64,000 nt of DNA from Brachybacterium ginsengisoli (lineage in GTDB: Bacteria > Actinomycetota > Actinomycetes > Actinomycetales > Dermabacteraceae): positions 558,001 through 622,000 of the forward strand of contig NZ_CP023564.1 in the NCBI RefSeq assembly GCF_002407065.1, written 5' to 3'. A program made the position numbers and the translations under genes. Below are positions 54,028-62,426 of the stretch, one piece after another. Under the pieces are notes generated by a model. That model was not told the DNA's origin. It worked only from the letters and a program-made list of their open reading frames with translations, and did not search any database. Every line of letters starts with the position of its first letter. Position 1 is the stretch's first letter.

Positions 54028-54575
54028 GTCGCCTCCTCCTCCTGCGCGGCGCCGCAGCGTCGTTGCGCCGCGGGACGTGCTGAGAGGGGCTCTTCCGAAG
54101 AGTGCGGCTCGTCCAGCGAATGGTTGAGGTCGCGGAAGAAGGTCGTGACGACGGCTCGGTCCTCGGGGGTCATCGCCTCGGCGACGGCCAACATCCGCGC
54201 ATGCATGGAGTGCAGGGTCTCCCGGACCTCGTGGTGGCCTCGAGGGGTGGGGACGACAGCGATCGAGCGCCGGTCCGACGGATGGGGAGTGCGCAGGACG
54301 AACCCGTCGTTCACCAGGCGATCCACCAGGGCGCTGGCCGATGCCGCACTGATCCCCAGCTGGTAGGCCAGGTCGCGCTGTCGAACACTGCGATCCTCGG
54401 CGTCGGCCGCCAGGAGCAGTCGGAGGGCGAGAAGGTCCTTCTCTCCCATGCCCATGTCATCGCGGACCCGTGAGCGCATGCGCGTATTGGACTCGCGGTA
54501 TCGCCTGAGCTCGTTGAGCAGCTCTACGGACGAGGCCGTCGTGGATCTCTGCTCGCGGTACCAGTAGTTGCTCAT
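54024..54575 (-). CDS. MarR-family regulator
   Basis: 183 residues from the ATG at 54575 (GGGGAGG 8 bases upstream). Winged helix: LGISAASASALVDRLVNDGF then RTPHPSDRRSIAVV, the MarR wing with conserved D-x-R-R. Charged N- and C-terminal extensions. Divergent from the gene at 54692, with palindromes in between that probably form its operator. The C-terminal 25 residues are unusual for the family and overlap the SnoaL start. Confidence 0.88.
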   Translation of the reverse strand: MSNYWYREQRSTTASSVELLNELRRYRESNTRMRSRVRDDMGMGEKDLLALRLLLAADAEDRSVRQRDLAYQLGISAASASALVDRLVNDGFVLRTPHPSDRRSIAVVPTPRGHHEVRETLHSMHARMLAVAEAMTPEDRAVVTTFFRDLNHSLDEPHSSEEPLSARPAAQRRCGAAQEEEAT

Positions 54576-54622
54576 GCATGAAACCTCCCCGTCGCGCTGT
54601 TGACGTCGGTCCCGTAAATACG

Positions 54623-54649
54623 TAGCCTGGCTAACCGTTAGTCTAGCTA
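54623..54649. promoter_or_regulatory. Putative MarR operator palindromes
   Basis: TAGCCTGGCTA (54623-54633), CTAACCGTTAG (54631-54641) and TAGCTA (54644-54649) are overlapping or adjacent inverted repeats in the 116-bp gap between the divergent MarR gene and the gene at 54692. Confidence 0.55.
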
Positions 54650-54691
54650 CCGAAATGCCCGGCGTCGAGCCAGGCCGAACCAGGAGATGCC

Positions 54692-55126
54692 ATGACCGCC
54701 ACCGCGGATGCCGCACCCCCGCTGGCCAGTTCTTCAGCGCTCGCCACCGTCGGGTCCTCGCACGTGGTGAAGGGGCGATCGCCCGTCACGGATGAGGTCG
54801 CCGCGGGTCAGGTCACCTGGACTCGGCTCGCGGCGCGTACTGCCCAGCGCGCCAGGAGGCGGGCGCGCGCGCTGCCCGGAGTCACCAAGGCGCGGTTCCA
54901 GGTCGACCTATCTCCCGAGGGGCCCTCCCTCTCAGCCCGAGTGAGCTTGCTGGTCGGGTCGGAGATGACCGAAGCGGTGGACGCGGTCATGGAGATCATC
55001 GTGCCGGAGATGGAGCAGGCCCTCGGCCGCCGTTTCGCGACGAACGAGATCGAGTTCTCGATCGCCCAGGCACTGCCGTTGCTGGGTCGCCACGAGTCTC
55101 CGCCGTCGGTGCTCAGCATCGTCTGA
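54692..55126 (+). CDS. Asp23/Gls24-like small protein (tentative)
   Basis: 144 residues, AGGAG 6 bases before the ATG. The middle (LAARTAQRARRRARALPGVT, then a beta-strand pair and ALGRRFATNEIEFSIAQ) follows the alternating pattern of Asp23/Gls24 envelope-stress proteins, but identity is weak. Divergent from the MarR gene, so possibly MarR-controlled. A stress-envelope role would fit the neighbouring stress-type genes; treat as hypothetical. Confidence 0.5.
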   Translation: MTATADAAPPLASSSALATVGSSHVVKGRSPVTDEVAAGQVTWTRLAARTAQRARRRARALPGVTKARFQVDLSPEGPSLSARVSLLVGSEMTEAVDAVMEIIVPEMEQALGRRFATNEIEFSIAQALPLLGRHESPPSVLSIV

Positions 55127-55258
55127 TCGAGGATCGCCGAGTCCCCTGCGTCGGGGAGAGGAGCGCAACGATGTTGCGCTGCACCGAGGTGGGCGACGGC
55201 GAACCCAAGATGGCCGGCGACAGCGTGACAATGCCTCTGCAAAGGTCTCGGCACACGG

Positions 55259-55290
55259 CTGGTCGGCCCGGCGTGCGCCGGACCGACCAG
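55259..55290. terminator. Bidirectional terminator hairpin
   Basis: CTGGTCGGCCCGGC, loop GTGC, and its complement with one mismatch, between the plus-strand gene ending at 55126 and the minus-strand gene ending at 55314. Confidence 0.7.
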
Positions 55291-55313
55291 AGGAGTGGAG
55301 GAGGCGGAGAGCC

Positions 55314-55523
55314 TCAGTGGGCGTAGCCTCCGGCGTCTTCCCCGGCGGCCTTCTGCGCCTCGCGGGGGTCGTCGTGCTGAGCCGCCTCTTCCTCGGACAG
55401 GCGCTTGGTCTCCTCGTCGACCAGGTCGTCGGGCCCCTGGGCGGTGCTGTGGGACTCGCCCTGGTCCTCCGCAACGGGTCGGGTTTCGTCATCGGGGTGG
55501 TACATCGGCGTGCTGGTCATCAT
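55314..55523 (-). CDS. Small acidic protein, probably intrinsically disordered
   Basis: 69 residues, very rich in Asp/Glu/Gln and small residues (PDDLVDEETKRLSEEEAAQH), no hydrophobic core, GGAGG just upstream of the double ATG. Resembles small hydrophilic stress-induced proteins in composition only. It precedes no gene on its strand and follows the SDR gene by 115 bp. Confidence 0.55.
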   Translation of the reverse strand: MMTSTPMYHPDDETRPVAEDQGESHSTAQGPDDLVDEETKRLSEEEAAQHDDPREAQKAAGEDAGGYAH

Positions 55524-55638
55524 GATTCCTCCAGTGATTGATGGCTTCGCAGGCAGCGGAGCCCGTGGCATCGGTTCATTCGTTCCTCGGTGGCGGTGCC
55601 CGGCCGTATGGCGAAGAGCGGCGCAACGGATTGTCAGA

Positions 55639-56535
55639 TCAGGGGCTCGGGGTTCCTCCGTTCACGTTGAGGGTCTCGCCGATGACGTAGCTCGACTCAG
55701 CCGAGGTGAGGAACACGTAGGCCGGTGCGAGTTCGGTCGGCTGACCCGCACGGCCCAGCGGGGTGCTCTTGCCGAAATCCGGAAGGGCATCCTTCGGCTG
55801 GCCGTCGGAAACCTGCAGCGGCGTCCAGATCGGACCGGGCGCGACCGCGTTCACGCGGATGCCCCGCGGAGCGAGCTGCTGTCCGAGCCCTTTGGTGAAG
55901 TTGTTGATCGCGGCTTTCGTCGAGGCGTAGTCCACCAGATGCGGCGACGGGTCGTATGCCTGGATCGAGGTCGAGTTGACGATGGTCGACCCCGGCTCCA
56001 GATGGCGGAGGGCGGCTTTCGAGATCCGGTAGATCGCGCGGATGTTCACGTCGAAGGTCGAGGACCACTGGTCGTCGTCGAGATCCTCGATGTGCTCGAT
56101 CGCGATCTGCCGACCGGCGTTGTTGACCAGGGCATCGAGACCACCGAGAGCCTCAGCGGCCCGGTCGGGGAGGCTCGCGCAGTACTGGGAATCGGCGAGG
56201 TCGCCGGGCAGCAGCACAGCCTTGCGACCGGTCTCCTCGACGACACGACCGATGTATCGCGCGTCCTCCTCTTCCGCTGGAAGATAGGAGAGGGCGACAT
56301 CTGCGCCTTCGCGGGCGAAGGCGATCGCGACCGCTGCCCCGATCCCGGAGTCAGCGCCGGTGATGAGGGCGCGTCGTCCCGCGAGGCGACCTGTGCCTCG
56401 GTAGGAATGCTCGCCTCGGTCAGTCTGCGGGGCGAGGTCCGCATCGAGTCCGGGCTCGGGTTGGTCCTGCTTCGGAGGGGAGATCGACGGGAAGCGGTCG
56501 ACGGGGTTCTGGAAGGTCAGCTGGTCGGTCGTCAT
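55639..56535 (-). CDS. SDR-family oxidoreductase (YhdF/YdaD-type, general stress)
   Basis: 298 residues from the ATG at 56535 (AGAGGA upstream). A characteristic 45-residue N-terminal extension (FPSISPPKQDQPEPGLDADL) precedes the Rossmann domain with TGADSGIG, NNAG, and YASTK (catalytic Tyr/Lys). This extension is typical of the stress-induced SDRs YdaD/YhdF of Bacillus and their actinobacterial relatives. Likely NADP-dependent and cytoplasmic; substrate unknown. Forms a small minus-strand group with the alcohol dehydrogenase gene upstream (46-bp gap). Confidence 0.85.
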   Translation of the reverse strand: MTTDQLTFQNPVDRFPSISPPKQDQPEPGLDADLAPQTDRGEHSYRGTGRLAGRRALITGADSGIGAAVAIAFAREGADVALSYLPAEEEDARYIGRVVEETGRKAVLLPGDLADSQYCASLPDRAAEALGGLDALVNNAGRQIAIEHIEDLDDDQWSSTFDVNIRAIYRISKAALRHLEPGSTIVNSTSIQAYDPSPHLVDYASTKAAINNFTKGLGQQLAPRGIRVNAVAPGPIWTPLQVSDGQPKDALPDFGKSTPLGRAGQPTELAPAYVFLTSAESSYVIGETLNVNGGTPSP

Positions 56536-56581
56536 ATGTTTTTCCTCTCGAGGGGCGTCCATGGGCGGGCGGGGTCGGTCC

Positions 56582-57766
56582 TCAGCGACGGGCGGGATCG
56601 AGGACGACCTTGATGCAGCCGTCGTGCTTCTTCTGGAACATCGCGTAGGCAGAGGCCGCCTCCTCGAGCGGCAGACGATGGGTGATCAGGTCGGTCACAC
56701 CCAACGGGTCAGCAGGGTCCTCGACCAGGGGGAGCAGATCGTCGATCCAGGCGCGGACGTTGCACTGGCCCATGCGCAGCTGGATCTGCTTGTCGAACAT
56801 CGACAGCAGCGGCATCGGGCTTGCGACGCCTCCGTAGACCCCGCTCAGCGAGACCGTCCCGCCGCGGCGGACCAGATCCAGGCTGGTGTGCAGCGCGGCG
56901 AGGCGGTCCACGCCGACGGTCTCCATCGCTCGCTGTCCTACGGGCTTGGGGAGGTGGCCGACCACCTGATGCGCGGCGCGGGCGACCGGGCTGCCATGGG
57001 CTTCCATGCCGACCGCGTCGACGACCGCATCGGGCCCTCGGCCGTCGGTAGCCTCTCGAATGGTCTTCACGCCGTCGGGGCCCTGGTCGAAGACTTCCAC
57101 CCCGTGCCGGGCCGCCATCGCCCGGCGCTCGGGGACGGGGTCGATCGCGAACACGCGGCTGCCGAGGTGCACCCCGATGCGCGCCGCGAACTGACCGACG
57201 GGTCCTAGCCCGATGACGGCCAGCGTCCCCCCGTCGGGCACATCGGCGTATTTCACCCCCTGCCAGGCCGTGGGCAGGATGTCGCTGAGGAAGAGGTACC
57301 TCTCGTCGGGCAGATCGCTGCCCACAGCGATCAGCCCGTATTCTGCATGGGGGACCCGCAGCAGCTCGGCCTGTCCGCCGGGGACCTGCCCGTACAGCTT
57401 CGAGAACCCGAACAGCGATGCGCCCGACCCGTGCTCGGTGACCTGGGTGGTCTCGCACTGCGACTGGAGACCCTGCGTGCACATCCAGCAGTGTCCGCAG
57501 GAGATGTTGAAGGGAACGACGACGCGATCACCACGCCGTACGCGGGTGACCCCGGAGCCCACTTGTTCGATGACTCCCATCGCTTCGTGCCCGAGCACGT
57601 CTCCCGGCTCCATGTAGGGGCCGAGCACCTCGTAGAGATGCAGATCGGAGCCGCAGATCGCCGTCGAGGTGATTCTGACGATCGCATCCCCGGCGTCGAG
57701 GATCTGGGGATCGGGGACGTCCTGGACGCTCACCTGATGAGTGCTCTGCCATGTCACTGCTTTCAC
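56582..57766 (-). CDS. Zinc-dependent alcohol dehydrogenase (glutathione-independent formaldehyde dehydrogenase-like)
   Basis: 394 residues from the GTG at 57766 with AGGAGG 7 bases upstream. Zinc-site residues: ICGSDLHLYE (Cys), GHEAMGVIEQVG (His/Glu), and the four structural-zinc cysteines in CGHCWMCTQGLQSQC. The coenzyme loop is VIGLGPVGQFAARIG. The long insertions and C-terminal part resemble the FdhA/threonine-dehydrogenase-like branch used with stress SDRs. Probably oxidises a small aldehyde or alcohol with NAD(P). Same strand as the stress SDR gene. Confidence 0.85.
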   Translation of the reverse strand: MKAVTWQSTHQVSVQDVPDPQILDAGDAIVRITSTAICGSDLHLYEVLGPYMEPGDVLGHEAMGVIEQVGSGVTRVRRGDRVVVPFNISCGHCWMCTQGLQSQCETTQVTEHGSGASLFGFSKLYGQVPGGQAELLRVPHAEYGLIAVGSDLPDERYLFLSDILPTAWQGVKYADVPDGGTLAVIGLGPVGQFAARIGVHLGSRVFAIDPVPERRAMAARHGVEVFDQGPDGVKTIREATDGRGPDAVVDAVGMEAHGSPVARAAHQVVGHLPKPVGQRAMETVGVDRLAALHTSLDLVRRGGTVSLSGVYGGVASPMPLLSMFDKQIQLRMGQCNVRAWIDDLLPLVEDPADPLGVTDLITHRLPLEEAASAYAMFQKKHDGCIKVVLDPARR

Positions 57767-57892
57767 GGATGGTCCTCCTGGTATCGAGGCGCCGTCGTTC
57801 GCGCGGTGCTTCACCGAGTGTTCTCGGTCTCCTGACAACGTAGCGTCGGTACTCCGTGGTGGCCAGGAGAGCACCGATCGGTAGGTCGTCTC

Positions 57893-58490
57893 GGGCCTCC
57901 GGTGCGGGTCGGGGCGGTCGGAGACCTCTCGGATGAGGACGTCGAGCACCGAACAGTGTTCTTCCGCGACGCCGAGCAGCTGTTGTCCATCGTGGAGGAC
58001 CTCTTGGCGACGCAGCCCGTACAGGACAGGGGTGTCTGCGTGAACCGGTCCCCCGGGACCCGTCGGCGCAAACGCGCCGCGCGGACGAGTCGATCTTGCA
58101 GGAAGCAACCGAGAAGCACCTCGATGCGGCCGTGCTCCTCGACGACACTCCAGAGGTGGCGATGGATGCCGCGCAGATGCCCTGGTCGATCACGGCTCTG
58201 CTGTCCGCCGCCGTGAGGCACGCTCCAGTGCACGGGGGCGTCACAGTCGGTGCCCGCGGGAGCCACCACCGGGTCGAAGTGAGCGTCTCCGACACAGGTA
58301 TCGGCATGAGCGCGGCGTAACAGACGAATCTCTTCACCCAGTTCTCCCGCACCGACACGACCAGGAGGCAGCCCAGTCCCGGTCAGGGGCTGGGACTGTC
58401 CATGGTGAAGCTCGTCGTTCTCGCTCACGAGGGCCAGATGAGCATGCGATCCACCCAGGGGTGGGGATCGACGCTCACGAGCCGCACCCC
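57893..58490 (+). pseudogene. Decayed sensor histidine kinase (C-terminal part)
   Basis: Fragments in two frames align with the intact kinase at 28047-29744. Near 57925-57990: DAEQLLSIVEDLLATQPV against NAEQLLLIVQDLLSDQVS. From 58096 in another frame: DDTPEVAMDAAQM, then VEVSVSDTGIGMSAA, then TAA at 58318-58320. The same frame continues past the stop with QTNLFTQFSRTDTT, GQGLGLSMVKLVVLAHEG and QGWGSTLTSRTP, against EQTELFTEYYRT and GHGIGLSLTRRIVVAHNG. The N-box asparagine is also lost (LLSAAVRHAP). At least one frameshift and one nonsense codon, no HisKA histidine: not functional. 58491-58838 shows nothing recognisable. Confidence 0.75.
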
Positions 58491-58838
58491 TCGGCACCCA
58501 CGACGTTCGACGTCCTGGGCCAGGGGTGAGAAGACCTGTCGACCTCCCTGCACTGCTCGTGGAGAGAGGCAGGCGCCATCGGCAGGAACTCACCTGGCGA
58601 TGCTGGGTCGGCAGACGGTGCTCATCGCGAGCGATGTGGAGGCAGTACGAGAACTCGATGAGGTTGTCGGTGGCTCCCGCGGTGAGCCTCGATGCTCGTC
58701 ACGCCCTGGGTGGATAGTCTTCCGGGCACCGGTCGCTTCCTGCCGCGAGCGGTGCGTCAGAAGGTCGGCCCGCCCCGGGGGTCCCTCGAGCTCGCACTCA
58801 CCGACCTCCCGCGATCACCCGAGCCAGGAGGGCACGTC

Positions 58839-60839
58839 GTGACACGAGATGCGTCCCGCCCTGTCAGGCAGCGTGTCCGCATCGCTCTGCGCGACCTCGC
58901 CTACAGCCCGCCGGTGCGCGGGCTGGCCCGGCAGGTCGAGGACCGGCCCGCCGCAGCGGGCGCGATCGAGAAGCGCGGCCGCGGCGAGCTGCTGCGGCGC
59001 ATCGCCTCGGAGTCCCTCCCCGCCGGGCAGTTCTACGCGCGCCTGACGATCCTGAACTGGAAGAAGCACCGCGGCGCCGATGTCCGGCTGCTCGAGCGGG
59101 GCGAGGTGGTCTACGGCAACCGGATCCAGGCCCCGCCGGAGGGGGCGCCGCTGGAGTACCGCAACATCGTGGTCACCTCGTCGGATCCGGCGGACTTCAC
59201 CCTCGACCCGCCCGCGCGGTACCGCCTCGACATCAGTCGCGGAGCCTTCTCCACGCCGGAGCAGGACTCCTACGACCAGCGGTACGGGGTGCGCCGGCAG
59301 GACGGCCTGTACTCCTCCGTGCGCGGCAACACCACCAGCCCCACGCGCCTGCTGGTCACCTTCCCCGGCTTCCCGCCCGCGAACTCCCGCGTCTCCTACG
59401 CCGTCAGCTACCTCAAGGCCCTCGGTGACGAGGACCTCGCCGACACCCTGATGGTCTGCTTCCAGGACCGCTACGGCGTGGCCGGCACCTACATGGTCCA
59501 CGACAACGCCGGCCAGCCCCTGACCGGCCGCATCACCGCCGCGATCACCGCACTCATGCAGCGCCACGGCATCGCCGAGGAGGACGTGCTGCTGTTCGGC
59601 GCCTCCAAGGGCGCCTCGATCGCCGCCATGACCGCCCGCTGCCTGCCCGGCGCCCGCCAGGTGCTGGTGGTGCCGCAGATGAGCCTGCCCTACTACCTCG
59701 CCAAGCCCGTGTTGCGTGGCGGGCTCTTCCGTGACCGCGCGCTGTGGGAGGTGGAGCAGCCCGGGATCCTGATGCGCCGCCACCTCGCCGAGGGCCGCCG
59801 CATCGACTGGTTCTACTCCGACTCCGACGAGTCCAGCAACGCCTCCGTCGTCGAGTACGCCCGCGACGCGGAGGGCCTGACCAAGCACCGCATCGGCGGC
59901 GCCCACGCCTCGGTCGCCAAGCGCTCGATGCCCACGGTGCTGTCCCTGCTGCGCAGCTTCGCCCACGGCGCCGACGGCGGCGATACCGGATCTGCTGAGC
60001 CGGCTGGGATGCCGCTGGAGATCGTCGAGCTGACCTCGAGCGTCCGCGGGGACCAGGTCTCCCATCGGGTGCAGTTCGCCGACGACTCCGTGCCTGCGGC
60101 CGCGAACGTCTACCTCGAGGGGATGCTGGGCCGCACCCGCTTCCGCCAGCTCCTCTCGCCCGGTCGCGACCGCGCCGCCCGCTGGACAGCACCCGCCCAG
60201 CGCACCGACCCGACCCTGCACCCGGCGCGGTTCACGCGCGTCGTCGCCTTCGACGGCACCCCGCAGGTGAGGGCCGCGGCGGTCCCGCCGGTCGACGCCG
60301 GGGCGGAGCCGCCGGTCGACCCCGCTGGTGCCGCTGGTGCCGCTGGTGCCGCTGGTGCCGGTGATGTCGGTGGCGCCGGTCCCGTCGGCCGCCACCCCGA
60401 CTCCACGCCCACCCCGCTGACCTGCGACGCGACCGAGCCTCGCGACTACGCGCTGCTCGCCGCGGCGGGCGCCCCCTCGGCGCGGGTGCGCTACCTGTCC
60501 TCGATGGTCGATCCCACCGGGGAGACGGTCGAGCTGGTCCTGGTCCCGTCGCTCGAGGAGGCGGGGTCTGCGGTGGGTGGCGACTGGGGCCTCGGCGCGG
60601 CGGGCAGCGGCGCAGGCCTCGGCGCGGCGGGCCCCGGGGGGTCGGTCGCGCGTTTCGTCATGGAAGCCCTCTCGCCGTGGCATGACCTGCCGCAGCTGAT
60701 GCGTCGCCTCGCGATCGCCTGCGAGGTGGAGCAGGTGCGGGTGATCGTCACCGACTCTGACATCACTCCCGACCAGATCCGTGACCTCGAGGCCTCCGGC
60801 TGGCCCGCCGTGACCGTCCACGACACCCGCTCCGCCTGA
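58839..60839 (+). CDS. Alpha/beta-hydrolase-like protein, capsule XcbB/CpsF-like (tentative)
   Basis: 666 residues from the GTG at 58839 (AGGAGG 6 bases upstream; the longer frame is unlikely). Residues about 150-360 look like an alpha/beta hydrolase: LLVTFPGFPPANSRVSYAVS, then LLFGASKGASIAAM with nucleophile-like Ser256, then VVPQMSLPYYLAKP; the segment IGGAHASVAK may hold the catalytic His. Similar folds occur in XcbB/CpsF capsule proteins and accessory-Sec Asp2. The C-terminal half contains an Ala/Gly low-complexity stretch (four GGTGCCGCT-type 9-mers near 60325-60360) and a poorly conserved end (YLSSMVDPTGETVELVLVPS). Function unknown; a link to surface glycans is possible. Confidence 0.65.
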   Translation: MTRDASRPVRQRVRIALRDLAYSPPVRGLARQVEDRPAAAGAIEKRGRGELLRRIASESLPAGQFYARLTILNWKKHRGADVRLLERGEVVYGNRIQAPPEGAPLEYRNIVVTSSDPADFTLDPPARYRLDISRGAFSTPEQDSYDQRYGVRRQDGLYSSVRGNTTSPTRLLVTFPGFPPANSRVSYAVSYLKALGDEDLADTLMVCFQDRYGVAGTYMVHDNAGQPLTGRITAAITALMQRHGIAEEDVLLFGASKGASIAAMTARCLPGARQVLVVPQMSLPYYLAKPVLRGGLFRDRALWEVEQPGILMRRHLAEGRRIDWFYSDSDESSNASVVEYARDAEGLTKHRIGGAHASVAKRSMPTVLSLLRSFAHGADGGDTGSAEPAGMPLEIVELTSSVRGDQVSHRVQFADDSVPAAANVYLEGMLGRTRFRQLLSPGRDRAARWTAPAQRTDPTLHPARFTRVVAFDGTPQVRAAAVPPVDAGAEPPVDPAGAAGAAGAAGAGDVGGAGPVGRHPDSTPTPLTCDATEPRDYALLAAAGAPSARVRYLSSMVDPTGETVELVLVPSLEEAGSAVGGDWGLGAAGSGAGLGAAGPGGSVARFVMEALSPWHDLPQLMRRLAIACEVEQVRVIVTDSDITPDQIRDLEASGWPAVTVHDTRSA

Positions 60840-60863
60840 CCCTGCCGTCCCGCGGGCTTCGCC

Positions 60864-61203
60864 GGGTGAGGGTGACATACCTGGGGGAATAGCGACCGGT
60901 TAAGCCCCTGTTCGTCACTCTGGCCCGGCTCGGCTCGGGCCGCCCGCGGGCTATGCCGGGTGAGGGTGACATACCTGGGGGAATGGGGCCCGGTTAAGCC
61001 CTTGTTCGTCACTCTGGCCCGGCTCGGCTCGGGCCGCCCACGGGCTTCGCCGGGTGAGGGTGACTTTCCTGGGGGAATAGCGACCGGATAAGCCCTTGTT
61101 CGTCACTCTGGTCCGGTCCGGTTCGGGTCGCCCGCGGGCTATGCCGCGTGAGCGTGACATACCGGGGGAATGGGGCTCGGATAAGCCCTTGTTCGTCACT
61201 CCG
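60864..61203. repeat. Four-unit 94-bp tandem array of hairpin elements
   Basis: Units begin at 60864, 60958, 61052 and 61146, exactly 94 bp apart. Each has a left arm like GGTGACATACCTGGGGGAAT and a right arm like CCCTTGTTCGTCACTC, imperfect inverted repeats of the same family as 50731-50779. It lies between the convergent genes ending at 60839 and 61281. Short frames across it are not credible genes. Confidence 0.85.
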
Positions 61204-61235
61204 GCGCCGCTCGGCCCCACCGCCCCGGGCACGCG

Positions 61236-61273
61236 GAAGGGGCTGGACCGGGAACTCCCGGTCCAGCCCCTTC
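61236..61273 (-). terminator. Perfect 17-bp stem terminator
   Basis: GAAGGGGCTGGACCGGG, loop AACT, exact complement. Located 8 bp after the stop of the Gfo/Idh gene on the minus strand; acts after the tandem array from the plus side. Confidence 0.88.
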
Positions 61274-61280
61274 GTGCGGG

Positions 61281-62426
61281 TCAGAGCGTGCTGGCCAGCG
61301 GGTCGAAGTCCGCGGCGACGGCCGGGATCTCGGAGACGGACGAGTTCACGGTGACGAACTCGCCGCTCGCCGCCGACTCCTCGGCCGAGAGCATCACGTC
61401 GAGCACGTGGTAGCCCACCTCGCCGGTGGCGATGTGCGGGCGACCGGTGTGGATCGCGCGGACCATGTCCAGCAGGCCCAGACCGCGACCGGTGGTCGGG
61501 CCCTCCTGCGTGACCTCGATCCACTCCTGCTCCGGCGGGCGCTCGCCGAAGGACTCGAAGGGGCGCACGTAGGCGATGCGGCCCTCGAACATGTTCGGGT
61601 CGGGGACCACGAGCGAGCCCTCGGTGCCGTGGATCTCGACGATGCCCTGGCGGGCCAGGGGAGAGTCGAAGCTCAGCAGCGAGGTGCCGGTCTGGCCACC
61701 CTCGAACTGGGTGAGCACGGAGATCGTGGAGGGGACCTCGACGGGGAACGTGGTCCCGGCCTTGTCGCCCACCTGGATCGTCCGCTCCTCGAGGGCCTTC
61801 AGGCCCACGGCCGCGACCTTCTCGACGGTGCCGAACAGGCTCACCAGGGTGGTGAAGTAGTACGGGCCCATGTCGAGCAGCGGGCCGGCGCCCTTGGCGA
61901 ACAGGAAGCCGGGGTTCGGGTGGAACACCTCGGGACCCTGCCACTGCATGGAGGTCTGCGCGAACAGCGGGCGGCCGATGAGGCCGTCGAGGATCGCGCG
62001 CTTGGCGGTCTGCACGCCGGCACCGAGCACGGTGTCGGGGGCGCAGCCCACGCGGAGCCCGGCCTCGTCGGCCTGCTTGAGCAGCGCGGCGGTGGACTCG
62101 CGGTCCAGGCCCAGCGGCTTCTCGGTCCACACGTGCTTGCCCGCGGCGATCGCGGCGGAGGAGATCTCCGCGTGGGTCGCCGGGAGGGTCAGGTTCACGA
62201 CGACCTGCACGTCCGGGTGGTCCAGGACGTCCTGGGCGGAGCCGTGGGCGGGCACGCCGTGCTTCTCCGCCTGGGCGGCGGCGCGCTCGGCGTCGATGTC
62301 GCCCAGGATCAGCACCTCGACGTCCGGGAAGGAGTTCAGGTTCTCCAGGTAGGTGTCGGAGATGACGCCCACGCCGATGAAGCCGACGCCGACGGGCCCG
62401 GAGAAGGGCTTGGGGGCGATGCTCAT
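61281..62426 (-). CDS. Gfo/Idh/MocA-family oxidoreductase
   Basis: 381 residues. Rossmann start VGVGFIGVGVISDTYLENL (residues 12-30) and the family block TEKPLGLDRE (Lys of the EKP motif). The C-terminal alpha/beta domain carries LLDMGPYYFTTL, with the aspartate/tyrosine typical of the substrate side. Probably NAD(P)-dependent oxidation of a sugar, inositol or sugar acid. Coupled by ATGA to the isomerase gene upstream, so the pair should act on the same sugar, with the divergent TetR as likely regulator. Confidence 0.88.
   Translation of the reverse strand: MSIAPKPFSGPVGVGFIGVGVISDTYLENLNSFPDVEVLILGDIDAERAAAQAEKHGVPAHGSAQDVLDHPDVQVVVNLTLPATHAEISSAAIAAGKHVWTEKPLGLDRESTAALLKQADEAGLRVGCAPDTVLGAGVQTAKRAILDGLIGRPLFAQTSMQWQGPEVFHPNPGFLFAKGAGPLLDMGPYYFTTLVSLFGTVEKVAAVGLKALEERTIQVGDKAGTTFPVEVPSTISVLTQFEGGQTGTSLLSFDSPLARQGIVEIHGTEGSLVVPDPNMFEGRIAYVRPFESFGERPPEQEWIEVTQEGPTTGRGLGLLDMVRAIHTGRPHIATGEVGYHVLDVMLSAEESAASGEFVTVNSSVSEIPAVAADFDPLASTL

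Noticed and set aside
58402-58842. Independent small gene downstream of the kinase remnant
   Set aside because: It starts inside the kinase G2-box remnant, has no RBS, and the tail is low-complexity.
60491-61232. Short minus-strand frames with a repeated VTNKGL-type peptide across the 94-bp array
   Set aside because: The peptide repeats because the DNA repeats; frames shift between units and overlap the neighbouring gene.
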